Positions 1 to 5,023 of a stretch of DNA of 5,023 bases are shown here, one piece after another; positions within the stretch are counted from its first letter, which is position 1, and each line of letters begins with the position of its first letter. This DNA comes from Bifidobacteriaceae bacterium. Its GTDB lineage: Bacteria > Actinomycetota > Actinomycetes > Actinomycetales > WQXJ01. A program made the translations under genes and the position numbers. The notes under the pieces are model-generated. The model saw nothing but the letters and a program-made list of their open reading frames with translations. It was not told the DNA's origin and ran no database searches. The stretch spans positions 1 to 5,023 of the forward strand of contig JAISCU010000020.1 in the NCBI GenBank assembly GCA_031265345.1. The letters are read 5' to 3'.

Positions 1-1769
1 CGGGAACCGTTTCCCAGTTCCAATGGCCGGTCGTTCTCGTGGTCGCGGTATCTCGAGGAGCGCTGCCGCGAGCCGGGGATCGACTCGATCAACTCATGGG
101 TGTATTCGTGGGTCGGACCGGACAGGAGGGGCTCGGTCTCACCGTGCTCGACGATCGAACCTCGGCGCATGACCGCGACTTCGTCAGCCACCAGCCGGAC
201 AACGGCCAGGTCGTGCGAAATCATGAGGTAGGTCAGCGAATGCTGGTGTTGGAGCTCGACCAGCAGGCGGAGGATCTCGCTTTGAACTGACACGTCGAGT
301 GCCGAAACGGGTTCGTCCAGAAGCACCAGGCGCGCGTCCATGGCCAAGGCGCGGGCTATGGCGACCCGTTGGCGTTGTCCTCCTGACAGTTCGCGTGGTC
401 GGCGCGACAAGGTTGTGCGGGCCAGGGCGACATCGTCCGTCAATTCGGCAAGGCGGCGCTGGCGCTCGGCCCGGTCATGTCTACCGGCCGCGCGGAGGGC
501 TTCGTCGAGGGTCTGCCTGACCGAATAGCGAGGGTCCAGAGACGTGTAGGGGTCTTGGCGGACCAACTGGACCTGGCGCCGGTAGCGGCGAAGGTCCGAG
601 CCGTTCAGGCTGGTCACATCGATGCCGTCGAAAACGACCTGGCCCGAGTCGGCGGTTTCCAGACGCGCCACGATTCGCGCCGTGGTGGTCTTGCCGGATC
701 CCGATTCGCCGACCAGCGCCAGGGTCCGGCCGCGGCGCAGGGCGAACGAGACGTTGTCCACGGCGATGGTCAGGCCCTGGCCGCCGCGGTCGATGAATTC
801 GCGGCGAAGATTCAAGGCCTGCACAAGCGGGGGATCGCGCAGCGCGTCGAGGCATGGGGCCGCTTCCAGGTCCTGCATCGATCCCGCGCGGACGTGGACG
901 CCGACGCCGCCTCGGGCTCCGGCTCCAGCCGACGGCAGCCGCTCCGGCGCCGCGCCGATGCCCGCCCGGAGCCGGTGGGCCGTGAGGCTGGGGGCCGCCG
1001 CGATCAATCGGCGCGAGTACGGGTCGGCCGGTGCCCTCAAGATCTCGCTGGCGGGACCTGTCTCGACGATGCGCCCGTGATGCATGACCGCGATCCGGTC
1101 GGCCCGATCCGAGGCGACGCCCAGGTCGTGCGTGATCAGCAGGAGCGCCGCACGGGTCTGATCGACCAGTTCTTCGAGTCGATCAAGAATGTGGCGCTGA
1201 ACGGTGACGTCGAGCGAACTGGTCGGCTCGTCGGCCACGACCAGTCGGGGGCGGCAAGAAATGGCGATCGCGATCAGGGCGCGTTGGCGCATGCCGCCGG
1301 ACAATTCATGCGGGTACTGGACCGCCCGCCGTCCAGCATTGTCAAGACCGACTTGGTCGAGGAGCGCCACTGCGCGGTCCTGCGCCTGGGATCGGTTGAG
1401 TCCCAAGTGGAGACGCAACGCCTCCGCGATTTGTTCGCCGACCTTCTTGACCGGGTTGAGCGACACGGACGGGTCCTGGGGCACGAAACCGATTTGACCG
1501 CCCCGGTAACGACGCAGGCGCCGCTCTGGCAGGGCCAGCAGATCGACTTCGTCGAACCAGGCCTGGCCGGCGGTGATACGGGCGTTGGTGGCGGCCAGGC
1601 GAAGGATGGAATGGGCGGTGGTCGACTTGCCTGAACCGGATTCGCCCACCAGGGCGACCACTTCGCCGCCGTCGATGGCGAAGCTCACCCCTTGCACGGC
1701 CGGGAGCACGCCATGGTCGGTTTGGTATTCGACGTCCAGTCCGTCCACCCGCAGCACGGTCGTGTTCAT
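1..1769 (-). CDS. Fused double ATP-binding protein of a peptide/nickel-type ABC importer (partial, 3' end beyond left edge)
   Basis: Cytoplasmic ATPase subunit that powers the two permeases encoded just upstream. I translated the frame by hand from ATG 1769: 589 codons without a stop to the window edge, so the C-terminus is missing, probably only by a short tail. It holds two complete ABC domains. Domain 1 has Walker A GESGSGKS (42-49, K48), Q-loop PQDP (97-100), signature LSGGM (156-160), Walker B LVVADE (176-181) and H-loop H214. Domain 2 has Walker A GESGSGKT (354-361, K360), Q-loop Q405, signature LSGGQ (461-465), Walker B LVLLDE (481-486) and H-loop H519. Each domain ends in the oligopeptide-transporter-type tail (DPYSRRLIAAAP at 249-260; THEYTHELIESIP at 553-565). 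A Gly/Ala-rich linker covers about 262-314. No key ATPase residue is missing, so both sites look competent. The layout matches DppD-DppF fusions such as GsiA and YejF. The start is fixed by a good Shine-Dalgarno and a 4-base ATGA overlap with the permease. The substrate is unknown. Confidence 0.95.
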   Translation of the reverse strand, partial: MNTTVLRVDGLDVEYQTDHGVLPAVQGVSFAIDGGEVVALVGESGSGKSTTAHSILRLAATNARITAGQAWFDEVDLLALPERRLRRYRGGQIGFVPQDPSVSLNPVKKVGEQIAEALRLHLGLNRSQAQDRAVALLDQVGLDNAGRRAVQYPHELSGGMRQRALIAIAISCRPRLVVADEPTSSLDVTVQRHILDRLEELVDQTRAALLLITHDLGVASDRADRIAVMHHGRIVETGPASEILRAPADPYSRRLIAAAPSLTAHRLRAGIGAAPERLPSAGAGARGGVGVHVRAGSMQDLEAAPCLDALRDPPLVQALNLRREFIDRGGQGLTIAVDNVSFALRRGRTLALVGESGSGKTTTARIVARLETADSGQVVFDGIDVTSLNGSDLRRYRRQVQLVRQDPYTSLDPRYSVRQTLDEALRAAGRHDRAERQRRLAELTDDVALARTTLSRRPRELSGGQRQRVAIARALAMDARLVLLDEPVSALDVSVQSEILRLLVELQHQHSLTYLMISHDLAVVRLVADEVAVMRRGSIVEHGETEPLLSGPTHEYTHELIESIPGSRQRSSRYRDHENDRPLELGNGS

Positions 1770-2674
1770 CGGCGCCTCCGTCCGGGGCGTCCGCCGGGGG
1801 CTTCGAGGCCTCGGCTCAGCCGGTTGGTCGACAGGACCACCATCACGATGACCAGCCCGGGAAGGGTCGTGAGCCACCAAGCGACCGTCAGATAGTTCCG
1901 CCCGTCAGCGACCATCGCGCCCCATTCCGGCGCGGGCGGCGGGCTGCCGTAGCCGAGGAAACTGAGGGCGGCGATCGCCAGCACCGTGGTGCCGAAACTG
2001 ATGGCCGCCAGGGCCACGACCGGTCCGAGCGCGTTGGGCAGCACATGGCGGCGGATCACCGTCCAGGGGCGCAGGCCCAGGCAAGTGGCGGTCTCGACAT
2101 ACGCTTGCGAGCGCACCTGGATCACCGACGAACGCATCACACGCGCGAATCCGGCGATGGCGGAGACACCGACCGCGATCGCCACTTTGGCGGCGCCGAA
2201 TCCCAGAGCGGTGACAATCACCAGCGACAACAACAGGTCGGGGATCGCAGCCAGCACATCGACGGCCCGCATGATCACAGCGTCGAGACGGCCTCCCAGG
2301 AATCCGGCCAAGAGTCCGAGCAGGGAGCCGCCGACCAGCCCGATTCCCACCGCCAGGACGGTCGCCAGGACCGATTCGCCGGCGCCGAACACCACTCTGG
2401 TATAGATGTCGCGCCCCAGATGATCGGTGCCGAAAAAGTGACGCGGCGAGGGCGCCTGCAGTCGGTCGGCGGTGTTGCCCGACAAAGGATCGGAGCCGGT
2501 GAACAATTCGGGGACGATCGCCCAGGCCAGGACCATCGTCAAAGCTGCGGCCGCGATTATGAAGGAGGGCTGGCGCACTACCGCACGCAGACGTCGTGCG
2601 ATTCGGGAATCGGGCTGGAACTCACGCGGCGGGACGGTCCGCGGAGTCAGCTCGGTGCTCAAAGTAGCGGTCAC
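1766..2674 (-). CDS. DppC/OppC-type permease of a peptide/nickel ABC importer
   Basis: Second inner-membrane subunit of the importer, 302 residues, a normal length for the family. A cytosolic N-terminus is followed by a first membrane segment at about 38-55. The family hallmark HFFGTDHLGRDIYTRVVFGA lies at 79-98, in the external segment before the second helix. Further hydrophobic segments lie at about 102-126, 140-160, 220-240 and 268-282. The cytoplasmic coupling loop that docks on the ATPase is YVETATCLG (192-200) running to IRRHVLPN (207-214), a good EAA motif. The conserved SFLGYGSPPPAPEWG (238-252) and GR...AWW...PG (258-273) stretches follow. The final segment is divergent: the usual N-x-x-G-D-x-L-R-D-x-x-D-P tail is reduced to TNRLSRGLEAP and ends in RRRR. 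The GTG start at 2674 overlaps the previous gene's TGA as GTGA, with GGAGGG seven bases upstream. The TGA stop overlaps the ATPase start. Family assignment is firm; the substrate is not determinable. Confidence 0.95.
   Translation of the reverse strand: MTATLSTELTPRTVPPREFQPDSRIARRLRAVVRQPSFIIAAAALTMVLAWAIVPELFTGSDPLSGNTADRLQAPSPRHFFGTDHLGRDIYTRVVFGAGESVLATVLAVGIGLVGGSLLGLLAGFLGGRLDAVIMRAVDVLAAIPDLLLSLVIVTALGFGAAKVAIAVGVSAIAGFARVMRSSVIQVRSQAYVETATCLGLRPWTVIRRHVLPNALGPVVALAAISFGTTVLAIAALSFLGYGSPPPAPEWGAMVADGRNYLTVAWWLTTLPGLVIVMVVLSTNRLSRGLEAPGGRPGRRRR
1775..1779 (-). promoter_or_regulatory. Shine-Dalgarno site of the fused ATPase gene
   Basis: GGAGG on the minus strand, five bases before ATG 1769 and lying inside the last codons of the DppC-type permease. 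Together with the ATGA stop/start overlap it fixes the ATPase start and indicates translational coupling. Confidence 0.75.
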
Positions 2675-3726
2675 GTCGCGGCCCTCCAGCGCATCCGGAT
2701 ACGGGGGTCGAGCACCGGATAGAGCAAATCGACCGCCAGGTTCACGGTCGCGTACACAACCGCTGACACCACCACGACCCCTTGGACCACTGCCATGTCC
2801 TGGTTGGTGACGGCCACCTGGGTGAGGCGACCGATCCCGTTCCGCGCGAAAATGGTCTCCGCTATGACCGTGCCCGCCAGCAGATTGCCGATGGTCATGG
2901 CCACGGACGTGGCAACTGGCAGGACGGCGTTACGCAGCACATGGCGCAATTGGATCGCGTATGGCCCCAGCCCTTTCGCGCGGGCCGTCTCGACATAGGC
3001 CGCCTGCCATTCATGGTCCAGTCCGCGGAGCAGAAGTTGCGCGATCACGGCTGATGTGTAGACCGACAGGGTCACGGCGGGCAGCACCAAGGAGGCCAAG
3101 CCGTCGTTGCCGAAAGCTGGGAAGATCGGCAGCGCGAACGAGAACGCTCCTAGCAGTGTCAACCCGATCCAGAAACCGGGAACCGAAGTGCCAATGGCGG
3201 GCAGCGAGCACGCCAGGCGACGCACCAGCGGCCTTCGCGTCAGTGTGGCGATCATCGCGATAGCCGGGCCAGCGATCAGGGAGAAGGCGAGGGCCAAGCT
3301 CGCCAGCGCCAGGGTCTGCGGGAAGGCGATCCGGAGCGACTGGGCGACCGGCATCCCGGTGCTGATGGACATCCCCAGGTCGCCGTGCGCCAGGCCCCAC
3401 AGCTGATGCAAGTACTGTTCGTGCAGCGGTCGATCCAAGCCGTAGTAGTTCCGCAGCGCTTCCAGCTGTTCCGGAGGTATGTAGTCCGAGACGGCGAGCG
3501 TCTGGGTCACGGCGTCCCCCGGCAGGGCGAACAGGATCAAGAACGTGACCGTGAAGGCGGCCCAGACCACGAAGACCGCCTGGGCTATCCGAATCAGGAG
3601 GTAGCGCCGGGGGCCACTTGCGCGAGGGGCGCGCGGCCCGATGGCGGCCCGAGCCGGGCCGCGCGGTGCTCTTGACCGCTCCTCGGTCGGTTGGCCGCGA
3701 CTGGCGCGCTGGTGGACCTGGGGCAT
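2671..3726 (-). CDS. DppB/OppB-type permease of a peptide/nickel ABC importer
   Basis: First inner-membrane subunit of the importer, 351 residues from ATG 3726. Residues 1-41 form an Arg/Pro/Ala-rich cytosolic tail, unusual because most family members begin almost directly at the RYLLxR motif, here at 41-46. TM1 spans about 42-67 and ends at ALPGD (67-71). An external loop carries the family pattern with YYGLDRPLHEQYL (94-106), HGDLGMS (114-120) and the following V-x-x-x-L-x-x-x-x-P-x-T-L helix entry. Hydrophobic segments follow at about 139-162, 175-205, 210-232, 268-288 and 312-335. The EAA coupling loop is YVETARAKGLG (244-254) to HVLRNAVLP (262-270). The chain ends with the typical LLYPVLDPRIR. 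It forms the transmembrane channel with the DppC-type partner. In-frame TTG 3750, GTG 3741 and GTG 3735 could extend it by up to 8 residues; ATG 3726 is preferred because GGTGG sits five bases upstream. The TGA stop lies in a GTGA overlap with the next gene. Confidence 0.93.
   Translation of the reverse strand: MPQVHQRASRGQPTEERSRAPRGPARAAIGPRAPRASGPRRYLLIRIAQAVFVVWAAFTVTFLILFALPGDAVTQTLAVSDYIPPEQLEALRNYYGLDRPLHEQYLHQLWGLAHGDLGMSISTGMPVAQSLRIAFPQTLALASLALAFSLIAGPAIAMIATLTRRPLVRRLACSLPAIGTSVPGFWIGLTLLGAFSFALPIFPAFGNDGLASLVLPAVTLSVYTSAVIAQLLLRGLDHEWQAAYVETARAKGLGPYAIQLRHVLRNAVLPVATSVAMTIGNLLAGTVIAETIFARNGIGRLTQVAVTNQDMAVVQGVVVVSAVVYATVNLAVDLLYPVLDPRIRMRWRAAT
2682..2687 (-). promoter_or_regulatory. 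Shine-Dalgarno site of the DppC-type permease
   Basis: GGAGGG on the minus strand, seven bases before GTG 2674 and inside the end of the DppB-type permease gene. It supports the GTG start, which overlaps the upstream TGA as GTGA. Confidence 0.75.
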
Positions 3727-3731
3727 GCAGG

Positions 3732-3736
3732 CCACC
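3732..3736 (-). promoter_or_regulatory. Probable Shine-Dalgarno site choosing ATG 3726 for the DppB-type permease
   Basis: GGTGG on the minus strand, five bases before ATG 3726, one mismatch from GGAGG. The alternative TTG at 3750 has only a GGCGAG directly abutting it, which is too close to act well. This is weak evidence, but it favours the ATG start and a 351-residue protein. Confidence 0.4.
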
Positions 3737-3795
3737 GTCACGGAGACCAACTCGCCGCGTCAAGTCGGTGGCACGTAACCGCAGGTGAACGGCCT

Positions 3796-3823
3796 TAACA
3801 TTTCGAGTAGCGGACTTATGTAA
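3796..3823. promoter_or_regulatory. Imperfect dyad in the AT-rich island upstream of the transporter operon (candidate operator)
   Basis: TAACAT (3796-3801) and ATGTAA (3818-3823) form inverted half-sites matching at five of six positions, with centres 22 bases apart, about two helical turns. It is the only AT-rich stretch between recQ and the operon and lies roughly 70-100 bases upstream of the first permease start, a sensible place for a regulator site. No known regulator box is recognised, and chance is a real alternative. Confidence 0.2.
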
Positions 3824-3978
3824 CGATCCTGGGGAGCCACAGCACCAGCGCGGCCGCTTGACGACGACACGCGGGCGTGACGCCCTGGCGGGAGCCGACC
3901 GGGCGGCATCGTGCGTCGGTGCCGTCAATCGCGTGAGCCGCTCGAACCCCCTGCCTGCGACGGAGGTCGAGGATTGCC

Positions 3979-3995
3979 GGCCACACGGCATGGCC
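3979..3995 (-). terminator. Short hairpin just after recQ, possible weak terminator
   Basis: GGCCA (3979-3983) pairs perfectly with TGGCC (3991-3995) around a 7-base loop, starting three bases past the recQ TAA. An overlapping alternative stem is TGCCG (3975-3979) with CGGCA (3986-3990). There is no T-tract on the recQ side, so an intrinsic terminator is only suggested by position. Short GC stems like this are frequent by chance in GC-rich DNA. Confidence 0.2.
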
Positions 3996-3997
3996 CA

Positions 3998-5023
3998 TTA
4001 GCGTTCGTCCTTCGACGCAGCGGCGGAATCAGGGCCAATGGCATTCGATTCGGCACCGGAGGCGGCGCCGATCACGGCCAGGACTCCGGCGGCGTAGGCG
4101 TCCAACTTGGCCTGGCCGATACCTGAGATGCCCTTCAACTCGTCCCTGGTCCGCGGCCGCGCGGTGGCCAGCGCGCGCAAGGTCGAATCGTGGAAGACCA
4201 CGTAGGCGGGGACCGAGCGTTCCTTGGCCACCTCGCTGCGCCATGCCCGAAGGCCCTCGAACAGCGCCTGTTCCTCAGGCGTCAACGCCGCCGGCTCGCC
4301 CACGGAGCCGGTGCCCTTGCGAGCAGGCCCCCCGCCGCCGAGCCCGCGCGCCGACCCTGTCCGGCCGGTCCGAGCGCGCCCGGCGATCACGGCCCGGCGC
4401 AACGGGACTTCGCGCTCGCCGCGCAGGATCTCCCACGATCTGGGCGTCGCCACCAGCACGCCGTGGCCACCCGCGTCAACGGCCAGGTCCCCGCGGGTCA
4501 GCAGCTGGCGCGCCACGGCCCGCCACTCCGCGTCGGACAAGTCTGCGCCCACGCCCCAGGTGGAGAGCTGGTCGTGCGCGTGCTGGGCCACCCGCGGTGT
4601 GCGCTTGGCCCGCAGAATGTCGATCAGATGGCCGGCGCCATAGCGTTGGCGGCGCTCGCGGTCCAGACGCACCACGGTGGACAGGAGCTTTTGCGCGGCG
4701 GTGGTGCCGTCCCAGGTGGCGGGCGGGTTCAGGCAGGTGTCGCAGTTGCCGCAAGCGCCGGTGTGCTCTCCGAAGTAGGCAAGCATGTTGACACGGCGGC
4801 ATTCGGCCGTTTCGCACAGTGCGAGCATCGCATTCAACCGGGCCTGGGACGCCTGTTGATAGGCGGGATCGGCCGTGGATTCGGCTATGAACCGACGTTG
4901 TTGGACCACGTCGGCCAGACCGTAGGCCATCCACGCGGTGGCCGGCTCCCCATCGCGGCCCGCCCGGCCCGGTGCTTGGTAATAGCCTGCGATCGACGTG
5001 GGCAGGTCCACGTGGGCGACAAA
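3998..5023 (-). CDS. recQ: ATP-dependent DNA helicase RecQ (C-terminal part; 5' end beyond right edge)
   Basis: A 3'-5' superfamily 2 DNA helicase used in recombinational repair and fork processing. The window holds the last 341 residues, ending at TAA 4000-3998; the Walker A/DEAH half lies outside. Counting from the edge: FVAHVDLP (1-8) and YYQAPGRAGRDG (14-25) are the end of the core with motif VI and its arginine finger region. A helical stretch leads to the zinc module LAYFGE...CGNCDTC, with likely Zn ligands C75, C91, C94 and C97. The RQC winged-helix domain covers about 105-208. A low-complexity Gly/Arg linker (about 211-245) joins an HRDC domain at about 247-318, recognisable from LTPEEQALFEGLRAWR and the hairpin LKGISGIGQAKLDAYA. 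A charged/Ala-rich tail of some 20 residues follows. Compared with E. coli RecQ the domain order is complete and the extra length is in the linker and tail. Oddity: motif VI reads YYQAPGRAGRDG where YYQE(T/I/V)GRAGRDG is usual. No functional link with the transporter is apparent. Confidence 0.97.
   Translation of the reverse strand, partial: FVAHVDLPTSIAGYYQAPGRAGRDGEPATAWMAYGLADVVQQRRFIAESTADPAYQQASQARLNAMLALCETAECRRVNMLAYFGEHTGACGNCDTCLNPPATWDGTTAAQKLLSTVVRLDRERRQRYGAGHLIDILRAKRTPRVAQHAHDQLSTWGVGADLSDAEWRAVARQLLTRGDLAVDAGGHGVLVATPRSWEILRGEREVPLRRAVIAGRARTGRTGSARGLGGGGPARKGTGSVGEPAALTPEEQALFEGLRAWRSEVAKERSVPAYVVFHDSTLRALATARPRTRDELKGISGIGQAKLDAYAAGVLAVIGAASGAESNAIGPDSAAASKDER

Larger units (their letters stand above)
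3727..3997. other. Intergenic region between recQ and the transporter operon
   Basis: About 270 bases with no convincing gene. The part next to recQ is GC-rich with several short inverted repeats: a 5-bp stem with a 7-base loop at 3979-3995, and overlapping GC palindromes at 3868-3885 (CACGC/GCGTG and GGGCG/CGCCC). Positions 3795-3830 form an AT-richer island, the likeliest place for the operon promoter, although I see no convincing -35/-10 pair there. A 60-codon open frame on the minus strand (3998-3816) begins with an ATG overlapping the recQ stop, but its Arg-rich product has no recognisable fold or motif and probably does not represent a gene. Confidence 0.7.

Noticed and set aside
477..1634. 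Long plus-strand open frame of 385 codons opposite the ATPase gene
   Set aside because: It is antisense to a double ABC ATPase with all catalytic motifs intact in the minus frame. The plus-strand product has no recognisable motif. Long antisense frames are expected in GC-rich coding DNA.
1..1769. Possible frameshift in the ATPase gene
   Set aside because: I followed the frame base by base on the minus strand; it stays open through both ABC domains to the window edge with all motifs in register.
2045..2722. Plus-strand open frame of 225 codons opposite the DppC-type permease
   Set aside because: It is highly polar, rich in Gln/Asp/Arg/Gly, and antisense to an intact permease with family motifs. 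It is a mirror of hydrophobic codons, not a gene.
3735..3763. TTGACG (3763-3758) as a -35 box for the importer operon
   Set aside because: At 17-base spacing the -10 position reads TGACGG, which does not resemble a -10 element and would overlap the start region of the permease.
3868..3885. Overlapping GC palindromes (CACGC/GCGTG and GGGCG/CGCCC) as a terminator or operator
   Set aside because: The stems are only five base pairs, mutually exclusive, and lack a T-tract. Such short perfect stems are common by chance in DNA this GC-rich.
3925..3965. tRNA-like T-loop sequence (GGTTCGAG on the minus strand)
   Set aside because: The flanking bases do not form a T-stem, and no acceptor stem, anticodon arm or D-arm can be drawn at proper distances.
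3011..3991. Minus-strand open frame of 326 codons overlapping the DppB-type permease in another frame
   Set aside because: Its product is an Arg/Pro-rich shadow of the permease read one base off. The permease frame carries membrane segments and the EAA motif, and the shadow extends through the intergenic gap without any domain.
4243..4791. Plus-strand open frame of 182 codons opposite recQ
   Set aside because: It lies antisense to the RQC and HRDC coding region of recQ, and its Arg/Pro/Ala-rich product shows no domain.

Overview
The window is GC-rich and tightly packed, with all recognisable genes on the minus strand. GC-rich wobble positions, Arg/Ala/Gly-rich proteins and a GTG start suggest a high-GC actinobacterium. 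This rests on composition and gene style only; no taxonomic marker gene is present.

Read in the direction of transcription (right to left), the layout is as follows. (1) 5023-3998: the C-terminal part of a RecQ-family DNA helicase, cut by the right window edge, with the end of the helicase core, the four-cysteine zinc module, the RQC winged helix and an HRDC domain. (2) 3997-3727: about 270 bp with no convincing gene, holding some short GC hairpins and one AT-richer island that is the best place for an operon promoter or operator. (3) 3726-2671: an inner-membrane permease of the DppB/OppB type. (4) 2674-1766: a second permease of the DppC/OppC type. (5) 1769 to the left edge: a fused double ATP-binding protein (DppD-DppF type in one chain), open at the edge with at least 589 residues.

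Genes 3 to 5 form one translationally coupled operon. The first stop overlaps the next start as GTGA and the second as ATGA, and each downstream start has a good Shine-Dalgarno sequence inside the end of the previous gene. Together they supply both membrane subunits and both nucleotide-binding domains of a peptide/nickel-class ABC importer. The extracellular substrate-binding protein is not in the window, so the substrate (oligopeptide, nickel chelate, metallophore, glycoside and so on) cannot be named. recQ is a DNA-repair gene with no evident functional link to the transporter.

I found no mobile element, CRISPR array, RNA gene or clearly new system. This looks like an ordinary chromosomal region with a few small oddities: an unusual helicase motif VI in RecQ, a long Arg/Pro-rich N-terminal tail on the first permease, a divergent C-terminal tail on the second, and a possible dyad upstream of the operon.
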